Source of the DNA: Nocardia sp. BMG51109 | GTDB lineage: Bacteria > Actinomycetota > Actinomycetes > Mycobacteriales > Mycobacteriaceae | Reading direction: 5' to 3' | Assembly: GCF_000526215.1 (NCBI RefSeq) | Contig: NZ_JAFQ01000004.1 | Location: 5,084,001-5,148,000 of the forward strand | DNA length: 64,000 bases | Shown: positions 45,421 through 54,234 of the stretch, piece after piece | How positions within the stretch are numbered: position 1 is the first letter of the stretch | Layout of the letters: every line of letters begins with the position of its first letter | The notes under the pieces: generated by a model | The model's input: only the letters and a program-made list of their open reading frames with translations | Databases searched by the model: none | What the model was told of the DNA's origin: nothing | Translations under genes and position numbers: made by a program

Positions 45421-46404
45421 GTGACCGCGTTCGCCAATCCGCTGCGTCCCGCCCTGCTCGCGGCGGCTCGCTCGCCGCGAGCGGAACGCGCGGTGACCCG
45501 GATGCCGGCCACCCGGCGCATCGTCGACCGGTTCGTTGCCGGGGACACCCGGGACGCGGCGCTGGAGTCCGTGCGAGAACTGTTGCGGGGCAATCGTTTC
45601 GTGACCGTCGACTATCTCGGCGAGGGCACCACCGATGCGGCGCGGGCGGAGCGCGTCGCCGGGGAGTACCTGCGGCTGATCGAGGCACTGGCGGCCCTTC
45701 CGGCCGTCGCGGGGGAGGGGGTCTCGGGGGAAGGGGAAGCCCGGTCGCTGGAGGTGTCGGTGAAGCTGTCGGCCCTGGGACAGGCGCTGCCCGGCGGCGG
45801 GCACGAGACCGCCGCGCGGCACGCCCGCACCCTCGCCCGGGCCGCCGAGGCGGCCGGGATCTGGATGACCGTCGACGCGGAGGACCACACCACCACCGAC
45901 TCGACCCTGGCGATCGTGCGCGAGCTGCGGCGCGACCACCCGGACACCGTCGGCACCGTGCTACAGGCGTACCTGCGGCGCACCGAGGACGACTGCCGGG
46001 CGTTCGCCGCCGAGGGCGCGCGGATCCGGCTGTGCAAGGGCGCCTACAGCGAACCGGAGGCGGTGGCGTTCCGGCGCCGGGACGAGGTGGCCGCCTCGTA
46101 TCTGCGGTGCCTGCGAATCCTGCTGGCGGGCAAGGGATACCCGATGATCGCCACGCACGATCCGGCGATGATCGAGGCGGCGGCGCTGCTGGCGTCGGCG
46201 GCCGGTCGCGGGCGCGGCGAGGTCGAGTACCAGATGCTGTACGGCATCCGGCCCGCCGAGCAGGAGCGGCTGATCTCGCTCGGCCAGCACGTGCGGATCT
46301 ACGTGCCGTTCGGTGATCAGTGGTACGGGTACTTCGTGCGGCGGCTGGCCGAGCGGCCGGCGAACCTGGCGTTCTTCCTGCGGTCGGCGGCGACGACGCG
46401 CTGA
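45421..46404 (+). CDS. pruB: Proline dehydrogenase
   Basis: FAD-dependent enzyme oxidising L-proline to P5C. The 327-residue monofunctional PRODH barrel shows FVTVDYLGEGTT, LEVSVKLSALGQALPGGGHETA, GIWMTVDAEDHTTTDSTL, VLQAYLRRTEDDCR, RIRLCKGAYSEP, MIATHDPAMIEAA, and the substrate-binding end FEYQ-type motif seen here as VEYQMLYGIR with YVPFGDQWYGYFVRRLAERPANL. GTG at 45421 follows GGGAGGAACC. PruA uses its product, so the pair completes proline catabolism to glutamate. Confidence 0.94.
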   Translation: MTAFANPLRPALLAAARSPRAERAVTRMPATRRIVDRFVAGDTRDAALESVRELLRGNRFVTVDYLGEGTTDAARAERVAGEYLRLIEALAALPAVAGEGVSGEGEARSLEVSVKLSALGQALPGGGHETAARHARTLARAAEAAGIWMTVDAEDHTTTDSTLAIVRELRRDHPDTVGTVLQAYLRRTEDDCRAFAAEGARIRLCKGAYSEPEAVAFRRRDEVAASYLRCLRILLAGKGYPMIATHDPAMIEAAALLASAAGRGRGEVEYQMLYGIRPAEQERLISLGQHVRIYVPFGDQWYGYFVRRLAERPANLAFFLRSAATTR

Positions 46405-46783
46405 TACCGGGCAACGGCACTCGGCTCACTTCTCCGTCGGTACCAACCGGCTACCGCCCCGGTCCGGGCGAGTTGGTCGCCTGAGTACCCCATTCCGACA
46501 CCCCGGATAGGGCCTCTGACCTGGGGCGGGGGCGCGGGGTGCAAATTAGATCTTGTGGGGCGCATGTGAATTGCGGTACAACAGCTATGCAATGGCAACC
46601 GTGAATGTCTAGTTGAGCTTGTGTGTTCCAACCTTTCGACCACGCTGAGAAAACCGCACTGCCAGGCAAGCTGTCCGGATGAGATGCCCGTGGGGAAGCG
46701 GTCGTCCCGTGTACGTCGTGTGTGCTGAGTAGTCGCCGGACCGCTCGCCGTCGGGGTGGTGTGCGCCAACCGAAGGGCAGGTC
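46405..46783. other. Long leader/intergenic region before the NlpC/P60 gene
   Basis: 379 bp with no gene. It is clearly AT-richer around 46540-46660 than its surroundings. Short complementary stretches are present (for example GGCGA/TCGCC near 46467-46481 and ACCGC/GCGGT at about 46653-46713). A structured leader is possible because endopeptidase genes in actinobacteria often have riboswitches, but the sequence did not match the c-di-AMP (ydaO) consensus I know. Confidence 0.4.
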
Positions 46784-47347
46784 ATGGCCACAACTGCATC
46801 GCGCACCAGTTCCTCGCGCATCCGCATCGTCCGAGTTCTGTTCGCCACGCTGACCGGCCTGCTGGCCGTGTCGTCCCTCGCCGGCACCGCGGCCGCGACC
46901 GGTGCCGACGACATCGGCAGCTCCGGGAGCAGTTCGGGCTCCGGGGACGGACTGTCCTCCGGCAGCGCCAGCGGGTCCGCCACCCTGCCCGTCGCCAGTC
47001 CGCGAGCGATGATCGCGCTGAACCTGGCGCAGACCCAGGCCGGCAAGCCGTACGAGTGGGGCGCCACCGGGCCCGCCACCTACGACTGCTCCGGCCTGGC
47101 GTTCTGGGCGTTCCGGCACGTCGGCATCATGTTGCCGCGCACCACGTGGCAGCAGGCCGAGGCCGGCAGCGCCGTTCCGCTGGGGGCCATCCAGCCCGGC
47201 GACATCGTCGTCGTGAACGCCGACGGCTCGCACGAGGGTATCTACGCCGGGAACGGGCAGCTGCTCAACGCCCACTCCCTGGGCGTCGGGGTGGTCATGA
47301 CGCCGCTGAGCGATTTCGACATCTATGCGATCCGGCGTTTCTACTGA
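46784..47347 (+). CDS. Secreted NlpC/P60 peptidoglycan endopeptidase
   Basis: A 187-residue exported hydrolase cleaving peptidoglycan stem peptides (typically D-iGlu-mDAP). It has a signal sequence (about residues 12-37, ending at TAAATG), a Ser/Gly-rich linker (40-65), and a compact NlpC/P60 domain. Catalytic residues are Cys 102 in YDCSGLAFWAF and His 150 in DGSHEGIYAG; the third polar residue follows at NAH. The order fits RipA/RipD-type catalytic domains, without an N-terminal coiled coil. ATG at 46784 has GAAGGGCAGG nearby. It converges on galU. Confidence 0.88.
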   Translation: MATTASRTSSSRIRIVRVLFATLTGLLAVSSLAGTAAATGADDIGSSGSSSGSGDGLSSGSASGSATLPVASPRAMIALNLAQTQAGKPYEWGATGPATYDCSGLAFWAFRHVGIMLPRTTWQQAEAGSAVPLGAIQPGDIVVVNADGSHEGIYAGNGQLLNAHSLGVGVVMTPLSDFDIYAIRRFY

Positions 47348-47353
47348 GGGCCT

Positions 47354-47453
47354 GTGCCGGTCCGCCGACGGCCGACGCCGGTCCACGGAGGCCGACGCCG
47401 GTCCGGGGAGGGCGATGCCGGTCCGGGGAGGGCGATGCCGGTCCGGCGGCGGC
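47354..47453. repeat. 20-bp minisatellite, five units, between convergent genes
   Basis: Five 20-bp units with the core GCCGGTCC begin at 47354, 47374, 47394, 47414 and 47434; the third and fourth differ at one base. The array fills almost the whole gap between the NlpC/P60 gene and galU. Confidence 0.85.
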
Positions 47454-47464
47454 CGGGCCGGCGC

Positions 47465-48343
47465 TCAGTCGGTGACCAGCCCGCGCAGCAGCGGGCCGTA
47501 CTCGGGATGGGCCAGGGCCGAGGCGAACTGGGCGACCAGATAGTCGGCGGGATTGCCGGTGTCGTACCAGCTGCCGTGAATGACCTGGCCGTAGACCGCG
47601 TTGGCGGCGGCGTGGACGTTGATCGCGTCGGTCAGGTACACCTCGCCGGAGCGGTGCGTGTACCACTCGGCCACCTGCTTTCGCAGCTCCTCGACGATGC
47701 CCGGCGTGACGACGTAGCCACCGATCGCGGCGTAGGCCGAGGGCGCGTCCTCGCGCTTGGGCTTCTCGACCAGACCGGTGATGCGCATCAGCCCGTTGTC
47801 GAAGGTCTCCTCGACCACCGGAACGCCGTAGCGCTTCGAATCGGCCGGGTCCATCGGCAGCAACGCCAGCACCGGCGAATGGGTCTTGTTGTAGGCGTCG
47901 ATGAGCTGCTGGGCGCGCGGCACCTCGGCGACGAACACGTCGTCGGGCCACAGCACCAGCATCGGCTCGTCGCCCAGGGCGCGCGCCGCGTTCAGCACCG
48001 GGGTGCCGTTGCCGTAGGGTCCGTGCTGGTCCAGGTAGGTGATGTGGCCGAGGCGGCCGAGCTCGCCGACCTCCTCCACCGCATCGGCATACGCGGTCTT
48101 ACCGTCCGCGCGCAACTGCGCCACCAGCGCCGGATTGGGCCGGAAGTGGTCCTGGATCAACGACTTTCCGGCGCTGACCACAATGGTGATGTCGGTGATG
48201 CCCGAGGCCACCAGCTCGCGCACGGTGTGCTCGATCACCGGCTTGTCGCCGACCGGGAGCATCTCCTTGGGAATGGCCTTGGTCAGCGGGAGCAGGCGGG
48301 AACCGATACCGGCGGCGGGGATCACGGCCTTGCGGATCGTCAT
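47465..48343 (-). CDS. galU: UTP--glucose-1-phosphate uridylyltransferase
   Basis: Makes UDP-glucose for cell-envelope polysaccharides, trehalose and glycolipids. The 292-residue protein starts with the nucleotide-binding motif [26 protein letters not shown], then [27 protein letters not shown] (metal-binding Asp), [13 protein letters not shown] and [10 protein letters not shown], all in GalU order. ATG at 48343; the site upstream is GATCGAGGC, a weak ribosome site. It is divergent from dinB with only 62 bp between. Confidence 0.95.
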   Translation of the reverse strand: MTIRKAVIPAAGIGSRLLPLTKAIPKEMLPVGDKPVIEHTVRELVASGITDITIVVSAGKSLIQDHFRPNPALVAQLRADGKTAYADAVEEVGELGRLGHITYLDQHGPYGNGTPVLNAARALGDEPMLVLWPDDVFVAEVPRAQQLIDAYNKTHSPVLALLPMDPADSKRYGVPVVEETFDNGLMRITGLVEKPKREDAPSAYAAIGGYVVTPGIVEELRKQVAEWYTHRSGEVYLTDAINVHAAANAVYGQVIHGSWYDTGNPADYLVAQFASALAHPEYGPLLRGLVTD

Positions 48344-48392
48344 GCCTCGATCATCACATATGCGGGTGGCGAATCATGTCGGTAACCGGGCG

Positions 48393-48405
48393 TAGATTCC
48401 CCGTC
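48393..48405 (+). promoter_or_regulatory. Leaderless promoter of dinB
   Basis: TAGATT (48393-48398), 7 nt, then ATG at 48406. Confidence 0.55.
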
Positions 48406-49998
48406 ATGGACACCGCCTCGGACCCGGCATCCACCCGGATCGTTCCTGGTCGGAGAGTATTGTCCGGGGTCGGCAGGGCTGTGGGCGGCCAGGGCCGGGG
48501 GTCTCACGATGCGCAGCAACCCGTCAGCGAGCCGCCGGGCTCGGGGGTGCGCCCGGCGGCGGGCGGCCCGGATCTCGGGGTCCCGGCGCGGCGCTGGGTG
48601 CTGCACATCGATATGGACGCCTTCTTCGCCTCGGTCGAGCAGCTCACCCGGCCCACCCTGCGCGGGCGGCCGGTGCTGGTCGGCGGCACCGGGGCGCGCG
48701 GGGTGGTGGCCGGGGCCAGTTACGAGTCCCGCGTGTTCGGGGCGCGCTCGGCCATGCCGATGCATCAGGCGCGCCGGCTGGTCGGGGTGACGGCGGTGGT
48801 GGTGCCGCCGCGCGGGGTGGTGTACGGCGAGGTGAGCGGGCAGGTGTTCGAGACGCTGCGCTCGCGCATCCCGGTGCTGGAGACGCTGTCGTTCGACGAG
48901 GCGTTCGGCGAGCCCGCGGAGCTGGCCGGCGCCACGGCGGGCCGGGTGCTGGAGTTCTGCGAGGAGCTGCGGGCGCTGGTGCGCGAGCGCACGGGGCTGG
49001 TCGCGTCGGTCGGCGCGGGCACCGGCAAGCAGTTGGCCAAGATCGCGTCCGGGCTGGCCAAGCCGGACGGGGTCCGGGTCGTCTCGCCGGCCGAACAGCA
49101 GCAGATGCTGGCCGCGCTGCCGGTCCGCAGGCTGTGGGGGATCGGCCCGGTGGCCGAGGGGCGGCTGCGCTCGGTGGGCATCGAGACCGTCGGCGCCTTC
49201 GCGGCGCTGCCCGAGCAGGAGGCGGTGTCGCTGCTGGGCGGCAGCGTGGGCGCGGCCCTGCACCGGCTGGCCCGCGGCATCGACGACCGCCCGGTCGCCG
49301 AGCGCGCCGAGGCCAAGCAGATCAGCGCCGAAACCACCTACGAGAGCGACATTCTCACCCTCGCCCAGCTGCGGCCGGCCATCGAGGAGATGGCCGCGGC
49401 CGCGCACCGGCGCCTGACCGCCGACGGCCGGGCCGCGCGCACGGTGGTGCTGAAACTGCGCAAGGCCGATATGGGCATCGTGACCCGCTCGTTCACGCTG
49501 CCGTACGCCACCGAGGAGCTGTCCACGCTGACGGCGGCCGCGCTGCGCTCGGCCATCGATCCGGGCGAGCTGGGGCCGATTCGGTTGGTGGGGGTGGGGT
49601 TCGGAGGATTGTCCACGGTCCGGCAGGAGTCGTTGTTCCCCGAGCTGGACCAGGCGCTGGCCGCGTCGGGCCGGGCCGGTCCCGCTGCGGCCGATCCGTC
49701 GAGCGCGCTCGACGAATTCGTCGCGCCCGAGCCGACTCTCGCGCCCGCCGCGGTCCCCGAGCCGGCCGGCGCGCCCCCCGCGGTGCCGCCCGCCACTCGC
49801 TCCTACACCACCGAATTCTGGTATCCCGGACGGGATGTCACCCACAGCGCGCACGGGCACGGCTGGGTGCAGGGTTCCGGACACGGCCGCGTCACGGTGC
49901 GTTTCGAGACGCGCTCGACAGGGCCGGGCCCGGCGTATACCTTTGCCGCCGACGACATCGACCTCGCGCCGGCCGACCCGCTCCTTAGTCTTCGTTGA
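48406..49998 (+). CDS. dinB: DNA polymerase IV (DinX-like Y-family polymerase)
   Basis: Translesion polymerase. The catalytic acidic residues are in DMD at 69-71 ([15 protein letters not shown]) and SFDEA (Asp 164, Glu 165). RESR-type fingers ([17 protein letters not shown]), [16 protein letters not shown] and the little-finger region follow. The 530-residue protein has an N-terminal extension (about 65 residues) and a C-terminal extension after residue ~430: a Pro/Ala linker and a small domain [31 protein letters not shown]. This form and its position after ileS match the DinX (Rv1537) branch. No beta-clamp binding motif was confidently seen; [12 protein letters not shown] may serve. Confidence 0.9.
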   Translation: MDTASDPASTRIVPGRRVLSGVGRAVGGQGRGSHDAQQPVSEPPGSGVRPAAGGPDLGVPARRWVLHIDMDAFFASVEQLTRPTLRGRPVLVGGTGARGVVAGASYESRVFGARSAMPMHQARRLVGVTAVVVPPRGVVYGEVSGQVFETLRSRIPVLETLSFDEAFGEPAELAGATAGRVLEFCEELRALVRERTGLVASVGAGTGKQLAKIASGLAKPDGVRVVSPAEQQQMLAALPVRRLWGIGPVAEGRLRSVGIETVGAFAALPEQEAVSLLGGSVGAALHRLARGIDDRPVAERAEAKQISAETTYESDILTLAQLRPAIEEMAAAAHRRLTADGRAARTVVLKLRKADMGIVTRSFTLPYATEELSTLTAAALRSAIDPGELGPIRLVGVGFGGLSTVRQESLFPELDQALAASGRAGPAAADPSSALDEFVAPEPTLAPAAVPEPAGAPPAVPPATRSYTTEFWYPGRDVTHSAHGHGWVQGSGHGRVTVRFETRSTGPGPAYTFAADDIDLAPADPLLSLR

Positions 49999-50095
49999 AT
50001 TTCGGCGGGTAGCGTGAGGCCACTCGTGCGGCGCCGCCGGTCGGGCGGCCGCTGTCACGGACACCGATAAGACCCTCGAACGCAAAGGACGAGCA

Positions 50096-50605
50096 TTGAA
50101 GCTTCAGATGACTGGACGCATCGCGGTCGGCACGCTGGCCGTCGTGGCCGCACTCGGGATGTCCGCCTGTGGCAGCGGTGACAAGAACGAGGGCTCCAAG
50201 CCGAAGACTTCGAAGCCGGCGGCCACCTCCGTACAGAACGTGCCGCCCGTGCCGACCGTCGAGCAGCTGAACACCGAGCTCGGGCAGGCGCTGGACCCGA
50301 ACGTGCCCGCCGAGCAGAAGGTGCAGTTCCTCGAGGACGGCCAGGCGTCGCTGCAGAAGGATCCCGACATGATCAAGAAGCTGAGCGATGCCTATCAGCA
50401 GAACAATGCCCAGATTCAAGTGACGGACGTCACATACCTGGGCGGCGACACGTTGACCGCGAAGGCCAACTTCTCCGTCAACGGCCAGCCTCCGAACGAG
50501 GCCAGCGTTCCGTTCGTCGTGCAGGGCGATCAGTGGGTGCTGCAGAAGAGCTGGGCGTGTGCCGGTATTCAGAACCTGGGCCAGGCATCGCCGGCCTGCT
50601 CGTAG
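50096..50605 (+). CDS. Lipoprotein with MTB12-like domain
   Basis: A 169-residue exported lipoprotein: signal sequence with lipobox MSAC (Cys 25), a Lys/Ser/Pro linker, then a domain starting PTVEQLNTELGQALDPNVPAEQKVQFLEDG and ending FVVQGDQWVLQKSWACAGIQNL. This resembles the low-molecular-weight antigen MTB12 (CFP-2) fold of mycobacteria. Two cysteines close to the C-terminus may pair. The TTG at 50096 is used; an ATG at 50108 is the alternative. A hairpin terminator follows. Function is unknown. Confidence 0.82.
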   Translation: MKLQMTGRIAVGTLAVVAALGMSACGSGDKNEGSKPKTSKPAATSVQNVPPVPTVEQLNTELGQALDPNVPAEQKVQFLEDGQASLQKDPDMIKKLSDAYQQNNAQIQVTDVTYLGGDTLTAKANFSVNGQPPNEASVPFVVQGDQWVLQKSWACAGIQNLGQASPACS

Positions 50606-50621
50606 ATCCGGCTTCCGCAGC

Positions 50622-50647
50622 GGCCGGTGCCCAGGTGGGCACCGGCC
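50622..50647 (+). terminator. Terminator after the MTB12-like gene
   Basis: Perfect 11-bp stem GGCCGGTGCCC (50622-50632) / GGGCACCGGCC (50637-50647) with loop AGGT. Confidence 0.75.
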
Positions 50648-50732
50648 CGGTCGTCGTGTCGGCCGTGTCCGGGAACTTAAGCGCACGCTGAGAATCCGCG
50701 GGAGGATTTCGGCGGTCACGATTGCGTCACGC

Positions 50733-50746
50733 TACGATCGGCCCCC
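50733..50746 (+). promoter_or_regulatory. Promoter at the start of the arabinosyltransferase gene
   Basis: TACGAT (50733-50738), 8 nt, then GTG at 50747; leaderless or nearly so, with no ribosome site. Confidence 0.5.
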
Positions 50747-53700
50747 GTGACGAACACGATGGTGAGGGCGGACGAACCGTCCGCGGTAGGCGAGGCACAG
50801 CGGGCCGCGAGGGCCCGCGGTGGAAGATGGGCCAAGCCCGTAGCGCTCATCGCCGGGGTACTCGCCACGTTGTTCGCCATCGCGGTGCCGCTGCTGCCGG
50901 TGCAGGTCGACAAGACGACTCTCGCGTGGCCGCAACAGGATTCCGCCCGCAGCATCACCGCGCCGCTGGTGTCCTACGCGCCGCTGACCTTCGACGCCAC
51001 CATCCCGGGCGCGGCGCTGCAACAACTGGGCGAGCGCGGGGGCTTGGCCGCGGCGAGCATGCCCGCGGACGCGCCCGATCTGGACAAGTACGGATTCGTC
51101 GCGCGGGTGCGGCCCGCCCAGGACGATCGGCCCGCCCGGTTCGAGGTGGTGCTGCGCAGCCAGTCGATGTTCAGCGTCCCCGTCGACGGACTCGCCGACG
51201 CCACGCTGAAGGTGCACTCCGATATGTCCTCGACCACGGCGGAGTTGGCCGGGACCGGGGCGAAACCGGTTGAGTTGCAGGGCGATTTCCGTCCGCAGCT
51301 GGTAGGCGTGTTCAGCGATCTGCCCGATGCCGCGGGGACGACGGTGAACGCCGAGGTCGACAGCCGGTTCTCGGTCACCCCGACATTCCTGAAGCGGGCG
51401 GCGACCGTGCTGGCCGTGGGCTTCGCGCTGATCGCCCTCGCGGCGCTGTTCCGGCTGGATCGATTCGACGGGCGGCGGGTGCGCCGCCTGCTGCCGCAGC
51501 GGTGGTGGACGTTCACCGCGCCCGACGCCGTCGTGCTCGGGACGCTGGTGCTGTGGCATTTCATCGGGTCCACCACCTCCGACGACGGTTACCAGTTCGG
51601 CATGGCCCGCACCTCGCTGGCCGCCGGGTACATGGCCAACTACTTCCGGTTCTTCGGTGTGCCCGAGAATCCGGTCGGCACACCGCCGTACGACGTCATC
51701 GCGCACATGACCGAGATCAGCACGGCCAGTCCGTGGATCCGGCTGCCCACCCTGCTGGCCGCCGTCATCACCTGGCTGGCGCTCAGTCGCGAGGTGATTC
51801 CGCGGCTGGGGGTGGCGGTGCGGCACGACAAGGTGGCGGTGTGGACGGGGGCGCTCGGGTTCCTGGCGGTCTGGCTGCCCTACAACAACGGGCTGCGCCC
51901 GGAGCCGATAATAGCCGTCAGCGTGCTGCTCACCTGGTGTTTCGTGGAACGCGCGATCGCCACCCGGCGGTTGTTGCCGTACGCGATCGCGATTCTCGTG
52001 GCCGCCTTCAGCCTGACCGCCGCGCCGTCCGGGATCATCTGCGTGGCGCCGTTGCTGGCCGGGGCGCGGTCGGTGGTGCGGTTCGGCATGGTCCGGGCCC
52101 GCGAACTGGCCGTGGATTCCGGTGCGGAACAGGGTGGTTCGGACGGTTCCGGGATATCCCGATGGGCGTGGGTGCGGGCCTACGGGGCGCTGCTGGCGCC
52201 GCTGGCCGCGTCCGGTGTGCTGGTGCTGGCCTTCGCCTTCGCCGTCGAACCGCTGTCGGCGATGTTCGAGATGAAGCGGGTGCACAACGCCGTCGGCCCG
52301 TCGGTGCCCTGGTTCGACGACTACCTGACCTACCAGTGGCTGTTCATGCCGAGCGCCGACGGTTCGATCGGACGGCGCTTCGGCATCATCGCGATGTGGG
52401 TGGGCCTGCTGGTGTGCGCATTCGTGATGCTGCGCAAGGGCGGCCGGATCCCGTTCGTCGCCGCCGGTCCGGCGAAACGGTTGCTGGGCATCACCTTCGG
52501 CGCCATGCTGCTGATGGCGACGGTCCCGACCAAGTTCACCCACCACAACGGCGTCTACGCCGGGCTGGCCGGTGCGGTCGCGGTGGTCGCCGCGGTCGCG
52601 GTGGGACCGCGGGTGATGCGGGCGCCGCGCTACCGGGCACTGTTCGCGGCCATCGTGGCGGTGGCCATGGCGCAGATCTTCACCAGCGTCAACGAGTGGT
52701 GGTACGTATCCAGCTACGGCATCCCGTGGTGGGACTCGGCGCCTTCGATCTTCGGGATCGGGCTGAGCAAGGTGTTCCTGATCATCGCCGTGCTGTGCCT
52801 GCTGCTGGCCGCCTGGTGGCATGTGCGGGCGCCGGAACCGGGTACGCCGCACCGGATCTCGCCACGTGCCTGGCGGTTCGCGAAGATACCCCCGCTGACG
52901 GTGGTGGCGGCGCTGATCGTGCTGTTCGAGGTGTTGTCGTTCGCCAAGGGCGCGGTCACGCAGTATCCGGCGTTCTCGCTGGCGCGCTCGAATATCAATG
53001 CGGCACTGGGCGAGCCGTGCGGGCTGGCGAACGACGTGCTGGTCGAGGACGACCCGAACTCCTCCATGCTGACCCCGCTGACCGGTGATCCGATGAGCGC
53101 GTTCGCCCAGGGCAACAACGGGTATATGCCGAACGGCGTCGGCGATCTCACCCCCGACGATCAGCCGGCGGGCAACAACAGCAGCATCGCCAACGCCTTC
53201 GGCGACAAGTCCGACGGCAGCTCGGGCACCCAGACCGGCGGTGCGCCACTGCCGTTCGGGCTGGCGCCCGGCACACCGGAGCTGGGCACCTCGGGCCAGC
53301 AGGAGGCGGCCGACCTCACCACCGGCTGGTACCGGCTGCCCGACCCGGCCGACCGGAGCGGGATCGTGGCGATCACGGCGGCCGGGCGGTTCCGCGCCAT
53401 CACGCAGGAGGGCTCGGTCATGCCCGGGCAGCCGATCGACATCGAGTACGGCACCAGCGATTCCCCGACGACCGCCCGGTCGCTGGGCACGGTGATGCCG
53501 CTCGATATCGGCCCCACGCCGTCGTGGCGCAACCTGCGGGTGCCGCTGGACCAGATCCCGCCGCAGGCCGATGTGATCCGCATCGTGGCCAAGGACAAGA
53601 CGCTCGACCCCAGGCAGTGGATGGCGCTGACGCCGCCGCGGATCCCGCACACCCGCACGCTCAACGAGCTGATCGGGTCGAAGGATCCGGTGCTGCTGGA

Positions 53701-54037
53701 TTGGGCGGTGGGCCTGCAGTTCCCGTGCCAGCGGCCGTTCGACCACAAGGACGGCATCGCCCAGGTTCCGGGCTGGCGCATCCTGCCCGACCGTCCGGCC
53801 GCCCACGACACCGACCTGTGGGAGAGCCACGACGGCGGCGGCCCGCTGGGCTGGAGTCAGCAGCTGCTGCGCACGCAGACCCTGGCCACCTATCTGAAGG
53901 ACGACTGGAACCAGGACTGGGGTCAGCTGCAGAAGCTCACGCCGATAGACTCCTCGGCCACCCTGGCGGATCCGGAGGTCACCCAGCAGAGCCACTCCGG
54001 CCTGTGGAGCCCGGGGCCGATCAACACCGGCTGGTGA
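50747..54037 (+). CDS. Arabinosyltransferase of the EmbA/B/C family
   Basis: Membrane GT-C enzyme using decaprenyl-phosphoryl-arabinose to build arabinan of arabinogalactan or lipoarabinomannan; the family is the ethambutol target. The 1096-residue protein has a first membrane span (about 29-52), a periplasmic lectin-like domain, then about a dozen spans. The acidic motif in the first loop is TTSDDGYQFGMAR (Asp 279, Asp 280). The large C-terminal periplasmic carbohydrate-binding region is present to the end. Whether it is the EmbA, EmbB or EmbC equivalent cannot be said from one copy. No other emb gene lies next to it. A hairpin (54075-54108) follows. Confidence 0.92.
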   Translation: MTNTMVRADEPSAVGEAQRAARARGGRWAKPVALIAGVLATLFAIAVPLLPVQVDKTTLAWPQQDSARSITAPLVSYAPLTFDATIPGAALQQLGERGGLAAASMPADAPDLDKYGFVARVRPAQDDRPARFEVVLRSQSMFSVPVDGLADATLKVHSDMSSTTAELAGTGAKPVELQGDFRPQLVGVFSDLPDAAGTTVNAEVDSRFSVTPTFLKRAATVLAVGFALIALAALFRLDRFDGRRVRRLLPQRWWTFTAPDAVVLGTLVLWHFIGSTTSDDGYQFGMARTSLAAGYMANYFRFFGVPENPVGTPPYDVIAHMTEISTASPWIRLPTLLAAVITWLALSREVIPRLGVAVRHDKVAVWTGALGFLAVWLPYNNGLRPEPIIAVSVLLTWCFVERAIATRRLLPYAIAILVAAFSLTAAPSGIICVAPLLAGARSVVRFGMVRARELAVDSGAEQGGSDGSGISRWAWVRAYGALLAPLAASGVLVLAFAFAVEPLSAMFEMKRVHNAVGPSVPWFDDYLTYQWLFMPSADGSIGRRFGIIAMWVGLLVCAFVMLRKGGRIPFVAAGPAKRLLGITFGAMLLMATVPTKFTHHNGVYAGLAGAVAVVAAVAVGPRVMRAPRYRALFAAIVAVAMAQIFTSVNEWWYVSSYGIPWWDSAPSIFGIGLSKVFLIIAVLCLLLAAWWHVRAPEPGTPHRISPRAWRFAKIPPLTVVAALIVLFEVLSFAKGAVTQYPAFSLARSNINAALGEPCGLANDVLVEDDPNSSMLTPLTGDPMSAFAQGNNGYMPNGVGDLTPDDQPAGNNSSIANAFGDKSDGSSGTQTGGAPLPFGLAPGTPELGTSGQQEAADLTTGWYRLPDPADRSGIVAITAAGRFRAITQEGSVMPGQPIDIEYGTSDSPTTARSLGTVMPLDIGPTPSWRNLRVPLDQIPPQADVIRIVAKDKTLDPRQWMALTPPRIPHTRTLNELIGSKDPVLLDWAVGLQFPCQRPFDHKDGIAQVPGWRILPDRPAAHDTDLWESHDGGGPLGWSQQLLRTQTLATYLKDDWNQDWGQLQKLTPIDSSATLADPEVTQQSHSGLWSPGPINTGW

Positions 54038-54074
54038 CCGGCCGGGCATCGTGCGGCGGTGCCGATCTCGGCTG

Positions 54075-54108
54075 CGGCGGTGCGGGTCTCGCGGGATCCG
54101 CACCGCCG
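54075..54108. terminator. Hairpin between convergent genes
   Basis: CGGCGGTGCGG (54075-54085) pairs perfectly with CCGCACCGCCG (54098-54108), loop 12 nt. It can serve both the arabinosyltransferase and the opposing lipoprotein gene. Confidence 0.65.
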
Positions 54109-54234
54109 GCGGTCACGGGCCGGGGGCGCCCCGCAGGCGCGGGACCCGGCGGTCGGTGAGGTCGTGCAGCGTGGCCGGATCGATCGGCTGCGGCGCGGTC
54201 TCGGCGATCTGGACCACGGTGCTGCCGGACCCGG

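Noticed and set aside
46405..46783. c-di-AMP (ydaO) riboswitch before the NlpC/P60 gene
   Set aside because: The conserved GGGGAACC-like and GGGUGAAUC-like blocks I know for this class could not be placed in order.
50732..54103. Very long open frame on the minus strand opposite the arabinosyltransferase gene
   Set aside because: GC-rich third positions remove stops on the opposite strand. The translation is Arg/His/Gln-rich low complexity with no domain, while the plus strand encodes a clear membrane enzyme.
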